Below are positions 7,862 to 17,395 of a stretch of DNA of 64,000 nt, in pieces. A program made the position numbers and the translations under genes. The number at the start of each line of letters is the position of its first letter. Positions within the stretch are counted from its first letter, which is position 1. The notes beneath the pieces were generated by a model. The model was given only the letters and a program-made list of their open reading frames with translations. It ran no database searches and was not told the DNA's origin. This DNA is from Flavobacterium sp. IMCC34852 (GTDB lineage: Bacteria; Bacteroidota; Bacteroidia; Flavobacteriales; Flavobacteriaceae): positions 3,106,870-3,170,869 of the forward strand of contig NZ_CP121446.1 in NCBI RefSeq assembly GCF_030643905.1, read 5' to 3'.

Positions 7862-9130
7862 TTAATTTTTTAAAAGTTGAATTCCAATGGCGCACTGTAA
7901 ACACTTACTGTGATTGCAATAACTGTTTTTCAATTGCAAAAGCGATTGCGTTTCAAAAGCATTCTTTGATTTCACTCCAAAATTAGAAAACTTTTCAATG
8001 ATAATATTCTTTTCGGGCGCTATAGTTTCCATTAACTGCAAAAGCGATTCTGAAATTTCTTTGCCTTGACTTTTGGCGTAAGCAAATTGAAACGGCACAA
8101 TGGTATTAATCACCAACAAATCGATAAAAGATTTGGAGAATTGCTTTTTCTTTCTCGGACTTTCTTTCTCAAACTGATAATGGTTTTCCCAATAGGAAGA
8201 AACGCCAACGTTAAAAAGCTTGTAAAAATCAGCTAAGGAATGCGTGCTTATTATTTTGGAAAACAAATTTTGCTGTTTGTGGTATAACATGGCCAATTGT
8301 GCCAAGCGAATCGTCGGGAAATTATCGGGTCGGTGTTTGAAAAACTGAACCGGTTCAATAAAAACTTTTTTTAAACGATGTTTCTGCGTCATATAGATTG
8401 AACGATTTTGCAAATCTTTAGTATAAAAATCTTCCGCTTCCACAGGTAGTAAATCGGCTTTGCCAAACAATAACGCTTCTAAGTTTTCAACTTCAAAACC
8501 CTCTTTTCTGATGATGGAAAACGGAATTGACTTCGCCATTTTTAAAAAGATTTCGCCATTGGTATTCAGACCGAAATTTTTAGCCAATCTGTAAAACAAA
8601 ACCGCTTCCCAATCGTTATCAGTTTCCTGTAAAAGTACTTCTATCGGAGTGGCTTTTGCTTCTAAACGTTCGAAGAACAATCGCTCTTGCCAATTTTTAA
8701 ACATCAATTGATCAACCTTAGCGATTTGGTTTTCACAATAAATCCAAGATTTTGGTGTGGTCAATGATAAATACTGATTCAAAACACCACTGGCCACATA
8801 CGTTTTGAGTTCCAAAGTCGGAATCTCCGAATTGTCCTTTCTGAAAATCGGCGTGTCATGTTCCCAAACCACATGCAGGATTACATTATCATAATGAGGA
8901 TCATTTTCGTGCTGGTGCAAATACCAATCCGAAGACTTCAAATGAATTTCGACATTGCCTGCCCATTTTTGGTTACCAATAATAATTTGTGCATTGAAAA
9001 AATCGGGACCGGATTGCCTCAAATATTGTCCGGAATTAAGAATGGTTAGCTCATCTCCTGAAACCGTCGTTAGGTTGGAAAAGTCAAACTTCTTATATTG
9101 CCAGACATAATGAAGAAAATCTTCTTTCAC
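7862..9130 (-). CDS. DUF2851 family protein
   Basis: A 422-residue soluble protein matching the DUF2851 family common in Bacteroidota. The conserved N-terminal block has SGPDFFNAQIIIGNQKWAGN, EIHLKSSDWYLHQHENDPHY and NVILHVVWEHD, and the C-terminus has a Cys cluster (NSYCNHSKCLQCAIG). Function is unknown. The His/Asp-rich N-terminal block and the C-terminal cysteines suggest metal binding, which is inference. It is first in the trio with the PspC-like and HhH genes. Confidence 0.85.
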   Translation of the reverse strand: MKEDFLHYVWQYKKFDFSNLTTVSGDELTILNSGQYLRQSGPDFFNAQIIIGNQKWAGNVEIHLKSSDWYLHQHENDPHYDNVILHVVWEHDTPIFRKDNSEIPTLELKTYVASGVLNQYLSLTTPKSWIYCENQIAKVDQLMFKNWQERLFFERLEAKATPIEVLLQETDNDWEAVLFYRLAKNFGLNTNGEIFLKMAKSIPFSIIRKEGFEVENLEALLFGKADLLPVEAEDFYTKDLQNRSIYMTQKHRLKKVFIEPVQFFKHRPDNFPTIRLAQLAMLYHKQQNLFSKIISTHSLADFYKLFNVGVSSYWENHYQFEKESPRKKKQFSKSFIDLLVINTIVPFQFAYAKSQGKEISESLLQLMETIAPEKNIIIEKFSNFGVKSKNAFETQSLLQLKNSYCNHSKCLQCAIGIQLLKN

Positions 9131-9186
9131 GGTATTAATTTTTAACTAAAGTAAGAAAATTACTTTTATAATAAAAATATTTTGTA

Positions 9187-10836
9187 ATGAAAAAATTACT
9201 TTTTGCTCTTTTGTTGTCCATCTCAGGAAATAGCTTTGCCCAAAACTATAAAATTACTTACCTGAAAAGTTCGAACGGAAGCTTGTTAGAAAACCAAGAT
9301 GCGGTTTGGGTTTTTACCAATACTAACCAAACTTTATTGAGTTCAGAAAACATCAACAATCAAAAAGCAACCTTTCCTTTTGAACAAACCAATATCGACA
9401 GAAAAAGCAATTCTTTTTATCAAACGGCGACCTTAAACCAATCGGAAGTCATTGCGATGAAAGACAGCATTTCATTGGCGAAGCAAACCTTTGAATACTT
9501 AAATGATACCAAAAAAATCTTGGGCTACGATTGTAAAAAAGCGAAAACCATTGTCAACTCCAACACCATTGAATTTTGGTATACAGATGCGTTAAAAGTC
9601 AAAGGTTCGCCGGTAGTTTTAGGTCAAAATTTGGGTTTGGTTCTCGAAATGGTGCGCAACGGCAACTTTGTGATTGCAGCTACTAAAGTGGAAAAGATAA
9701 AATCATTTCCGATAATTGAATTGCCTAAAAAGTCTGTTGACGGATTAACTTATAAAGATTTACTTTGGAAAAGCCGTTTCACCACAATCAACGTTTTCAA
9801 AGACCAAATCATCAACTTTTCCGACGCCTCAAAATCTAATGATTCTATTTTGCGCTTTGCCAATGGAACAATAGCCGTTCGAAAAGTTAAATTTCCTGAG
9901 ATAAAAATTGGGAGCCAAATTTTTGTCGATGTAACTGAGCAATCTAACGGCGATGCTTATGACCGAACCGGTTCGTTTTTTATGATTCCAACCGATAAAG
10001 AACTGTCGTTTTTAAATGGATTGCAAAATGGCGCCAAAACCTTACCAATTTACACCAATGGTAACGGTAAAGAATACCAAGGTGTTGTAACCACTGAAAA
10101 CTATAATCCTATAGTGGAATTGATGCGTTTCTTTACGCCTTTTGGAGTGAAACAATACAACTATCTTGAGTTGAAAAACAAAACTTGGGCAGACAATGTA
10201 TTGTATCGTCAGGACATTTCAGACTTGCGCAGTTTATTAAGCGGCCAAGAAGTTTGGCTCGGGATTAATATTGGGAATTATGACAAAGGCGGTCATAAAG
10301 TTTCGGCGAATATTACCATTCATACCGAAGAGGAAAGTAAAATTAAACCAACACAAATTGTGCCTTTGTTTTGTACCAATAACATCATGGAAATGGCCGG
10401 TCAGGAATATGGCACGATGTTCAATAATGACAAAGGTTTGGAAGTTACCTTTACATTAGACCAACCCATGAAGAATTGTAAACTGCGTTATATCACAACA
10501 GGTCATGGCGGTTGGGAAAATGGAGATGAATTTGTACCCAAAAAAAATTCGATTTATTTAGACGGTGCAGCAACTTTCAGCTTTACGCCTTGGCGACAAG
10601 ATTGTGGTTCGTATCGCTTGTCGAATCCGGCTTCCGGGAATTTTCCGAATGGATTGTCTTCTTCGGATTACAGCCGATCGAATTGGTGCCCGGGAACGGT
10701 GACCAATCCTGTCTTTATTGACTTAGGCGATTTAGCAGCCGGAACACATACGATACAAATTAAAATCCCGCAAGGTTTACCTGAAGGCGGAAGCTTTAGT
10801 GCTTGGAATATTTCGGGCGCTTTGATTGGGGAATAA
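9187..10836 (+). CDS. Secreted PNGase F-like glycoamidase with GLPGLI-like N-terminal domain
   Basis: A 549-residue protein with a signal peptide (MKKLLFALLLSISGNSFAQ). Residues about 20-180 resemble the GLPGLI domain (KKILGYDCKKAKT, IEFWYTDALKVKG). Residues about 210-549 match peptide-N4-(N-acetyl-beta-glucosaminyl)asparagine amidase F: GHGGWENGDEFVPKKNSIYL, WRQDCGSYRLSNPASG, SSDYSRSNWCPGTVTNPVF. PNGase F cleaves N-glycans from asparagine in glycoproteins. The extra front domain distinguishes it from the classic ~350-residue enzyme. It is monocistronic, with its own terminator. No T9SS C-terminal domain is seen. Confidence 0.85.
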   Translation: MKKLLFALLLSISGNSFAQNYKITYLKSSNGSLLENQDAVWVFTNTNQTLLSSENINNQKATFPFEQTNIDRKSNSFYQTATLNQSEVIAMKDSISLAKQTFEYLNDTKKILGYDCKKAKTIVNSNTIEFWYTDALKVKGSPVVLGQNLGLVLEMVRNGNFVIAATKVEKIKSFPIIELPKKSVDGLTYKDLLWKSRFTTINVFKDQIINFSDASKSNDSILRFANGTIAVRKVKFPEIKIGSQIFVDVTEQSNGDAYDRTGSFFMIPTDKELSFLNGLQNGAKTLPIYTNGNGKEYQGVVTTENYNPIVELMRFFTPFGVKQYNYLELKNKTWADNVLYRQDISDLRSLLSGQEVWLGINIGNYDKGGHKVSANITIHTEEESKIKPTQIVPLFCTNNIMEMAGQEYGTMFNNDKGLEVTFTLDQPMKNCKLRYITTGHGGWENGDEFVPKKNSIYLDGAATFSFTPWRQDCGSYRLSNPASGNFPNGLSSSDYSRSNWCPGTVTNPVFIDLGDLAAGTHTIQIKIPQGLPEGGSFSAWNISGALIGE

Positions 10837-10858
10837 TTTAAGAGAAAAGGGATAAGAG

Positions 10859-10894
10859 AAAAGGGATAAGAATTTCTAATCCCTTATCCCTTTT
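10859..10894 (+). terminator. Terminator of the PNGase F-like gene
   Basis: AAAAGGGATAAG (10859-10870) pairs with CTTATCCCTTTT (10883-10894), which ends in four T. A 14-bp direct duplication (AAGAGAAAAGGGAT twice, about 10840-10867) feeds into the left arm. Confidence 0.75.
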
Positions 10895-10904
10895 GCCATT
10901 GCGC

Positions 10905-10965
10905 CGTCTGGCCCGTTCGCTAAAAATGTCCACTGGACATTTTATTAACGCTCCGTCCTATTTTA
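10905..10965. repeat. Intergenic palindrome-containing repeat
   Basis: It contains a perfect 10-bp-arm palindrome with a one-base centre, AAAATGTCCA-C-TGGACATTTT, flanked by GCCCGTTCGCTAA and ATTAACGCTCCGTCC. A similar palindrome with the inverted centre CCAGTGG lies at 40940-40956. The flanks look like a dispersed Flavobacterium repeat. Confidence 0.65.
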
Positions 10966-12319
10966 TCGAACTGATAATATCGTGTTTCGTAATAATATGA
11001 TGCTTTCCATTTCCTAAATCTACCAACACGGCTTGGTTGTCTTTGTTGATGAGTTTGGAAATTTCCTCTATTGGCGCATTAGCGTTTACAATTGGATAAG
11101 GTTTGCCCATAATTTCACGGATTGGTTTATCGGCTATGTTTTTGTCTTCTACGTAGCTTCGGAACAAATCGGTTTCGTCTATGCTTCCTACAAATCCTGT
11201 GGTATCGATTACCGGGATTTGAGAGATGTTGTATTTTTTCAAACGTTCGATAGCATGTGATACTAATTCTTCGGTGCGTACGATTACCAATGGCTTGTCT
11301 TTGTGGTCTTTGATCACGTCTTCCGCTTTGGTGATTTCTTCGTCTAAGAAACCTCTTTCGCGCATCCAATCGTCGTTGAACATTTTCCCTACGTAACGAC
11401 TACCGCTGTCGTGGAATAAAACTACCACTACATCGTCTTTGGTGAAATGTTCTTTTAACTGGTGTAATCCTTTGACACAAGCACCGGCAGAATTCCCCAC
11501 AAAAATCCCTTCTTCTAAAGCAATCTTTCTGGTATAAACTGCAGCATCTTTATCGGTTACTTTGGTGAAACCATCAATTACCGAGAAGTCTACGTTTTGG
11601 GGTAAGATATCTTCCCCGATACCTTCGGTGATATAAGAATAGATTTCGTTTTCGTCGAAGATTCCGGTTTCGTGGTACTTTTTGAAGACCGAACCGTAAG
11701 TATCGATGCCCCAAACTTTGATATTAGGATTTTTTTCTTTTAAATATTTTCCGATACCGGAAATAGTTCCGCCCGTTCCTACTCCAACCACAAAGTGTGT
11801 TACTTTTCCATCGGTTTGTTCCCAAATTTCGGGTCCGGTTTGTTGGTAATGGGCTAAAGCATTGCTTGGATTATCGTATTGGTTTACGTACCAAGAGTTG
11901 GGGATTTCAGTACTTAATCTTTTGGAAACCGAGTAATACGAACGCGGATCAGTTGGTTCTACATCGGTTGGACAAACGATTACTTTGGCACCAACAGCGC
12001 GCAGGATATCCATTTTTTCTTTGGATTGTTTGTCGGTGATGACAAAAATACATTTGTATCCTTTTACGATAGCGGCTAAAGCTAATCCCATTCCGGTGTT
12101 TCCTGAAGTTCCTTCGATAATGGTTCCGCCCGGTTTTAGTCTTCCGTCGGCTTCAGCGTCTTCTACCATTTTGAGTGCCATTCGGTCTTTGGTAGAATTG
12201 CCGGGATTGAAGGTCTCTACTTTGGCCAAAACCAAGGCATCAATACCTTCAACCACTTTATTTAATTTCACTAAAGGCGTGTTACCGATAGTGCCTAATA
12301 TGTTTTCTGCGTAGTTCAT
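10958..12319 (-). CDS. Cystathionine beta-synthase-like PLP enzyme with CBS domain pair
   Basis: A 453-residue protein counted from ATG 12319. The reading frame is open to 12373, but the extra 18 residues lack family similarity. The fold type II PLP domain has the Lys site NPGNSTKDRMALKMV, the phosphate-binding loop EGTSGNTGMGLALA and VGVGTGGTISGIGKYL. A pair of CBS domains occupies about residues 330-453. Family members condense homocysteine or O-acetylserine with serine or sulfide; the CBS pair usually senses adenosyl ligands. Cystathionine beta-synthase is the best guess and cysteine synthase the alternative. Confidence 0.88.
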   Translation of the reverse strand: MNYAENILGTIGNTPLVKLNKVVEGIDALVLAKVETFNPGNSTKDRMALKMVEDAEADGRLKPGGTIIEGTSGNTGMGLALAAIVKGYKCIFVITDKQSKEKMDILRAVGAKVIVCPTDVEPTDPRSYYSVSKRLSTEIPNSWYVNQYDNPSNALAHYQQTGPEIWEQTDGKVTHFVVGVGTGGTISGIGKYLKEKNPNIKVWGIDTYGSVFKKYHETGIFDENEIYSYITEGIGEDILPQNVDFSVIDGFTKVTDKDAAVYTRKIALEEGIFVGNSAGACVKGLHQLKEHFTKDDVVVVLFHDSGSRYVGKMFNDDWMRERGFLDEEITKAEDVIKDHKDKPLVIVRTEELVSHAIERLKKYNISQIPVIDTTGFVGSIDETDLFRSYVEDKNIADKPIREIMGKPYPIVNANAPIEEISKLINKDNQAVLVDLGNGKHHIITKHDIISSIK

Positions 12320-12421
12320 TTTATAAGAGAATAGAATATAGAGTAAAGAAAAAAGGTTTCTAATTATTAGCAAATGTAGTGCTATTTCAAATGTTTACAA
12401 AAATTCAAATGGTTTATCGTT

Positions 12422-12509
12422 TAACCCTGACTGGAGAAGTTACCTCGTAACTCGTAAGGCAGGAATTGCAATAACTGATAAAGACCGAGCCATTCGTTCC
12501 TACTGGAAA
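12422..12509 (+). repeat. Dispersed intergenic repeat, family B, copy 1 (degenerate)
   Basis: It starts TAACCCTGACTGG and ends GATAAAGACCGAGCC, ATTCGTTCC, then an A-rich tail. It matches the copy at 24410 in GATAAAG[A/C]CCGA and CCATTCG[T/C]TCC. The right end overlaps the porin gene, and the CTA within TCCTACTGG is its stop codon in reverse complement. Confidence 0.65.
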
Positions 12510-14473
12510 AAATTCCATACTAAACCAAAACGAATCATGAAGTCGCGGTAAGGATAATTGGGTGCGTTGTAGAACGTATTGCCGGTCATTTTAGAATTTA
12601 AATGTTCTAATTTGAAGAAGATTCTCGTTTGGCGTATTCTGGCATTGACAAAGAAATCGACCATTGGAAACTCACCTATTTCTCGGGTATTTTGTACAAA
12701 AGCTTCAGCGGTTACGGGGTTGTAATCGTTGGCGTAGTATTTTGTGAAATAGTTGAGTGTGAAACCGGTTTGAAGGAACAAGGCTTTTTTGAAGAAATAA
12801 TCCGTGTAATACAAAGTATTTCGGCTTACGATTTGCGGTACGTTGAGGATGTCGTCTTCTTGGTCGACTTGTTGGTACAAAATGGTATTATCGAGTGCTA
12901 ATTTCCACCACTTGAATTCGCGGCTGACTTTTACGGATAAGTAATTGATGGTTTTGTTGTATTGTTTTGGGGAAATCAATTGTTGTTGCGCTTCGGTAGA
13001 ATCATCGCTGAAATAGAGATGGTCATTGAGTGAACTCACTTGTACAGAAGCATCCAACCATTGGGTTTTGGCGGTAACTTCAAGGTTGTTTATCTTTTCA
13101 TTTTTGAAATTGTTGTACCAATTGTATGCCACGAAACTGCTTTGGTACAAGTTGAAAATATGATCGGGAATTTTGTTCAGCATTTGGTATTGGAACAAAA
13201 ACTCATTTTTATCGTTGAGTTTGTAGGTCAGTTGGGCATCAAAATTAGACAGCGACTGATTAGAGATGGAATTAGAGTATAGAAAAGTTCCGTTCCATTT
13301 GTTTTTACGGTATTGATATTGGCCCCCGACGGTGTTGATTTCGTCATTGATGGAGCTTGGTACCGCTCCTGAAGGCAAAATTAGAATGCGGTTGTAATAG
13401 TAATTGTATCTGAAATCCTCGGCGAAGAATTGGAATTTTCCGAGTAATGCATTTTCGTAAACCGCGCCTACTTTGTTGTACATTCGGTTGTAACGGGTTT
13501 TGTCGTTGACACCCGAGGAGACGAAGGCGTCTCCAAAACGATAGACTTGTGTTTGTTCTTCTCCGACAGTTGAAACTACTGTTTTTTGGTTGTATTCAAA
13601 GAATTTGTTTTCGTAATTGAATTGGTGTGTCAGATAGAGATTGTTGTTTCCGGCTTTCGAATTGATTCTGAAATTGTGGTCAAAGAAGATTCGCTTTGCC
13701 TTCATAAAAGTTTTGGCATCTCTTAGGTAGACTTCCAATCGGGCTCTGTTTTGAAAAGCTGTTTCTTCGCCTTCAAAATCTTCTAAAGTTGTAATACCTC
13801 CGTTTTCACCGTTGAGAAAATCTTGTCCGGTAAAATGTAGGTTGAGATAATATCTTTTGTTTAAGGTATTATAACTTGAAGTAAATCGGAAGTTTCCGGT
13901 GCTTGACAACTGGTTGATGTATTTCCCCAAAGAACGCAATCCTTTGAAGGCAACCGACATATTGAACCGTTCAGAAGTATTGACTGAGATTAGCGCATCT
14001 ACATTTTGGCCTTGTTCCATTACGGTTTTAAAATACAATTCGGTTATAGGGGTTGCAACAGAATAATACTTTATGTCATCGGGCTTCATGTAATTGAAAT
14101 GTTTACCTGAGAAACCAATTTCAGGGAAAGCGGAGAATTTTTTATAACCATAATCCAAGACAGTATAGGTTTGTCCTTCATTGGCAAAAGGTAAGAGCCC
14201 AAAAATATCTTTTCGAAGATAATTGTATTCGTATTCCTTTTTGATGGTTAATGAGGTATCTACGTAAGTGGTGTCTTTTTGAAGCGATATGATTCTATAA
14301 TAGTCATATGGTGCTTTCTTGGCTGTTTTAGAATCAACAGAATCAGTTTTGGCTTCATTTCTTTGGGTAGGCGTAAATTTTTTATCGAGTTTACTGACCT
14401 TTTCGCTTCTTCTTTCTTGGGAAGATACGGGTTGTAATGAAAGTAAAAAAAGTATAAATAAAAGATATCTCAT
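12500..14473 (-). CDS. Putative outer-membrane porin (Bacteroidota putative-porin family)
   Basis: 657 residues counted from the ATG at 14473, which gives the signal peptide MRYLLFILFLLSLQPVSSQ; an in-frame upstream start at 14524 would spoil it. After a polar linker the protein is a long run of alternating amphipathic strands rich in Tyr and Phe, ending in WNFFQ with a terminal aromatic-X signature. It resembles the putative porin family of flavobacteria (Porin_10). Substrate is unknown. Its stop codon lies inside an intergenic repeat. Confidence 0.75.
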   Translation of the reverse strand: MRYLLFILFLLSLQPVSSQERRSEKVSKLDKKFTPTQRNEAKTDSVDSKTAKKAPYDYYRIISLQKDTTYVDTSLTIKKEYEYNYLRKDIFGLLPFANEGQTYTVLDYGYKKFSAFPEIGFSGKHFNYMKPDDIKYYSVATPITELYFKTVMEQGQNVDALISVNTSERFNMSVAFKGLRSLGKYINQLSSTGNFRFTSSYNTLNKRYYLNLHFTGQDFLNGENGGITTLEDFEGEETAFQNRARLEVYLRDAKTFMKAKRIFFDHNFRINSKAGNNNLYLTHQFNYENKFFEYNQKTVVSTVGEEQTQVYRFGDAFVSSGVNDKTRYNRMYNKVGAVYENALLGKFQFFAEDFRYNYYYNRILILPSGAVPSSINDEINTVGGQYQYRKNKWNGTFLYSNSISNQSLSNFDAQLTYKLNDKNEFLFQYQMLNKIPDHIFNLYQSSFVAYNWYNNFKNEKINNLEVTAKTQWLDASVQVSSLNDHLYFSDDSTEAQQQLISPKQYNKTINYLSVKVSREFKWWKLALDNTILYQQVDQEDDILNVPQIVSRNTLYYTDYFFKKALFLQTGFTLNYFTKYYANDYNPVTAEAFVQNTREIGEFPMVDFFVNARIRQTRIFFKLEHLNSKMTGNTFYNAPNYPYRDFMIRFGLVWNFFQ

Positions 14474-14523
14474 CTGAATGATTTTCGGGACAAAAATACA
14501 CAAAACAATTTGTAATAAAATCA

Positions 14524-14554
14524 TAAAAAAACCATCCTGTTGTATAGGATGGTT
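14524..14554 (-). terminator. Terminator of the subtilase gene
   Basis: AACCATCCT (14530-14538) pairs with AGGATGGTT (14546-14554). On the minus strand seven T follow. It lies 25 nt after the stop of the gene at 14580. Confidence 0.88.
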
Positions 14555-14579
14555 TAATTTATAATGCCAAAGTAAAAGT

Positions 14580-16484
14580 TTACTCTTTAATAAACTTTTT
14601 AGTGGTTACTATGTTATCGGATTTGAACGTAACAAAGTAAACTCCGGAAGCTAAAGAAGACACGTCAATTGCACCTACAGAAGCCGAATTAGCTCTGTTA
14701 AATACTTCTTTTCCGGTTATTTCTCTAATGGATATTTCCTGGATACCGGCTAAACTTTGACTGGCAAAATTCAGCACATTTGAAGCCGGATTAGGATAAA
14801 CCATAATTTGATTCTCTGTTGCAGCAAATTGGTTGTTATTCAATGTAATATCATTCAAAGAAGAGACAATCAAAGAATACTTTTGAGGAGCATTTGATAA
14901 GGTTCCTTTGTGACTAACGGTAATTGTGTAAACACCATTAGGATTATCCACCTGAACTTTTTCAAAATTATCTCTGAAGTTATCTGCATTTCTAACAGCA
15001 CCATCATAGGGAACTGCCGGATTTAATGTCCATGGAAAATAAGTTTCAGTTCCATTGGAAACTCTTAAATCCAAATCGTTTACCAAGTAAGAGGTTGTAG
15101 GATCAATAGCGTTTGTTGTATTGGCAGCAGCAGCCGGATCAGCCCAAGATATAGAAGCCATCAATGGATTTGTTCCTGAAGAAGCTACATTAAGGGTATA
15201 GCTTTGTCCGTTAGTTAGTTCAAGTTCATAAATAACTGCATTTTGCTGTTGGTGTTTTAAAATGACCGTAGCAGCTGCTTCCGCATTTACCAATCCCCAA
15301 CCATATTCATAATCCGGACCGTCATAAGAACCGGCTTCATCTGCAGTATGCATCATTAAACCTTTTAGGGTTGCAGCTCTCATATAGTTAGCAAATAATG
15401 ATTCGTAATATTGTTGTAACAATAATGAAACTCCTGAAATTCCCGGCGATGCCATAGAAGTTCCTTGCATTACACTATTGGCTGTGTCAGAAGTGGCAAC
15501 AGTAGATCTAACAGACACCCCTTTGGTAACGATTTCAGGCTTAATTCTTCCGTCATCTGTTGGACCCCAACTACTAAAAGAAGACATAACCACACTGCTT
15601 GGATCAGAATAAGTTAAAACTTGGTTTACGGCTCCAACAGTGATAACATTTTTGGCATTATGCATTCCTCTAATCAAGTTGTAACCGAATTTTTCAGTCA
15701 GATATGGACCAATTATCGGATCGTTATAATCGCTTCTGTCATTTCCGGCAGAAGTAACTGCTAAATAATAAGGAGCTGCATAAGTAACTTGATCCAACTG
15801 TCTTGCTCTGGAGTCGTAAGCCCCAAAATTCCAAGGAGTAGTTTGAGAAGCGCCAATAAAGTAAGAATGGTTAGAAACCAACATACCGTTAGCGGCTTGG
15901 TCAGCCATTTCTGCGTAATCATTATTCCAATCGAATGAAAAAGCACTAGCATTGAAGGCTAGTCCTCTTAGGTTGGCAGTTATTCCTTGTGCTACAATAG
16001 TACCGGTAACATGAGTTGCGTGATCTTCAAAAGCGGAACCGTCAAGACTAACCACTTTACTATTTGGAAATTCAACATGGGTATTTCTGGCAGAACCACC
16101 ATCCCATACATAAGCATACATACCTTGTCCTTGTATATTTAGTCCCAAACTTCCACCTGAATACATACGATCAGTACGAGCGGTACGAGCAGCATTAAAA
16201 TTTGAAGTAGTGTAATAAATCACTTCTGAATTATTGATTACATCATAAATCTCTTTTTTAACGCCGTCAATATACAAAACCCTTTTGGCTTCCGGATGAG
16301 ATAACAAATAAGAATCAATTCTCTCTTTACGTTGCAGATATTCATAACTAAATGTCTGAGACAATTGGTTCAAAGTGGCTACATCAGTTTGTTTAATAAT
16401 GTCCTGTCTTTGAGAAAAAGATTGCGAATAACTGATGTTAAAAGTAATCATCAATAAAAAAGCAATTTTTATAATATTTTTCAT
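14580..16484 (-). CDS. Secreted S8 subtilisin-like protease with T9SS sorting domain
   Basis: 634 residues with a signal peptide (MKNIIKIAFLLMITFNISYS). The catalytic triad is visible: Asp128 in AYVWDGGS, His155 in DHATHVTGT and Ser343 in GTSMASPG. A jelly-roll-like P-domain region spans about 400-540. The C-terminal type A T9SS domain (about 555-634) has VYPNPASNVLNFASQ, GKEVFNR and GVYFVTFKS, directing export through PorU-type secretion. It lies downstream of a SusCD operon but behind a separate terminator. Peptide release for the SusCD system is a possible role, inferred from position only. Confidence 0.92.
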   Translation of the reverse strand: MKNIIKIAFLLMITFNISYSQSFSQRQDIIKQTDVATLNQLSQTFSYEYLQRKERIDSYLLSHPEAKRVLYIDGVKKEIYDVINNSEVIYYTTSNFNAARTARTDRMYSGGSLGLNIQGQGMYAYVWDGGSARNTHVEFPNSKVVSLDGSAFEDHATHVTGTIVAQGITANLRGLAFNASAFSFDWNNDYAEMADQAANGMLVSNHSYFIGASQTTPWNFGAYDSRARQLDQVTYAAPYYLAVTSAGNDRSDYNDPIIGPYLTEKFGYNLIRGMHNAKNVITVGAVNQVLTYSDPSSVVMSSFSSWGPTDDGRIKPEIVTKGVSVRSTVATSDTANSVMQGTSMASPGISGVSLLLQQYYESLFANYMRAATLKGLMMHTADEAGSYDGPDYEYGWGLVNAEAAATVILKHQQQNAVIYELELTNGQSYTLNVASSGTNPLMASISWADPAAAANTTNAIDPTTSYLVNDLDLRVSNGTETYFPWTLNPAVPYDGAVRNADNFRDNFEKVQVDNPNGVYTITVSHKGTLSNAPQKYSLIVSSLNDITLNNNQFAATENQIMVYPNPASNVLNFASQSLAGIQEISIREITGKEVFNRANSASVGAIDVSSLASGVYFVTFKSDNIVTTKKFIKE

Positions 16485-16504
16485 AGCTTTTGGTAATATA
16501 TTTT

Positions 16505-16542
16505 ATAAATCAAAAAATCCTAACAAAGTTAGGATTTTTTTT
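16505..16542 (-). terminator. Terminator of the SusC-SusD-lipoprotein operon
   Basis: AAATCCTAAC and GTTAGGATTT form a 10-bp stem with an AAA loop at about 16514-16536. T-runs occur on both sides, and the minus-strand run serves the operon ending at 16569. Confidence 0.88.
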
Positions 16543-16568
16543 TAAATATTCAATTTAATGATATCGGA

Positions 16569-17384
16569 TTAAATACCAGTAAACACTTCTTGTTTGTTTC
16601 CATAAGAACCTACACCAGGAATATAGTAATTTACATATACTGTCATGGTTCTTGTACAAGGGTTGAAAGAAGATACTTGAGAAGCATCGGTTGACATTCT
16701 AGCCCAGATGTAACCATTGTATTGAGCCACAAAATAACCGGTATTTTGTTCTGCAAATGTCACAATAAATGAGTCATTGTAAGACAACACAAAGTTTGGT
16801 GCAGAAGCATTATCTTCCCAGAAGTCATTTATCTGAATAGTGTTTGCAGAAGGACCTACAGCAACTGCATGAGTTGAAGTTCCTAACCACCATGTAGTAG
16901 CATCAAAATCTCCAACAAATGCGCTGATATCACAAGATAAGCTAACATTAACTGTATAAGTATTATTGAATACTGCACTTTCCAAAGAAGAAGAAGATAA
17001 TTTAAAATTAACCACTTTTCCGGTTTGAACAGCACCATCCTCTAGGAATCTTACTTTGAATTGACCTGTTGTTTCACCATCTACTAATTCATCAGTACCA
17101 TTGATAATTGTAAAATCTACACCTTCAACAGCAGTTGAAGTTTCAGTATCAACAACCATAGTAACAGTATTGGTTCCGCTTACCGCTTTAACAACACCGT
17201 AATCGATGTCAATCTCTGTAAAACCAGTACCTGAAAAAACAAAAACGTCTTTTGAAACACCGTTATGGAAATTTAACAAAGCATCACCTTTGTACACTCT
17301 TTCGCCTTTGTCATCATCCGTACAACTTGTAAAAGCTGCCGCCGAAAAAAGGGCTACTAAACTTAATAATTTAATTTTTTTCAT
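16569..17384 (-). CDS. SusCD-associated surface lipoprotein
   Basis: 271 residues; the lipobox LFSAAAFTSC gives a lipidated Cys near residue 21, followed by acidic residues (TDDDKGE) that could act as a surface-export signal. The middle region has Calx-beta-like strands (VEGVDFTIING, KVRFLEDGAVQTGK) and the C-terminal ~120 residues are Tyr/Trp-rich. Such third genes behind SusCD are often surface ligand-binding proteins. It lies 11 nt after the susD-like stop, so it is in the operon. The ligand is unknown. Confidence 0.75.
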   Translation of the reverse strand: MKKIKLLSLVALFSAAAFTSCTDDDKGERVYKGDALLNFHNGVSKDVFVFSGTGFTEIDIDYGVVKAVSGTNTVTMVVDTETSTAVEGVDFTIINGTDELVDGETTGQFKVRFLEDGAVQTGKVVNFKLSSSSLESAVFNNTYTVNVSLSCDISAFVGDFDATTWWLGTSTHAVAVGPSANTIQINDFWEDNASAPNFVLSYNDSFIVTFAEQNTGYFVAQYNGYIWARMSTDASQVSSFNPCTRTMTVYVNYYIPGVGSYGNKQEVFTGI

Positions 17385-17395
17385 AGTTTCTTTTT

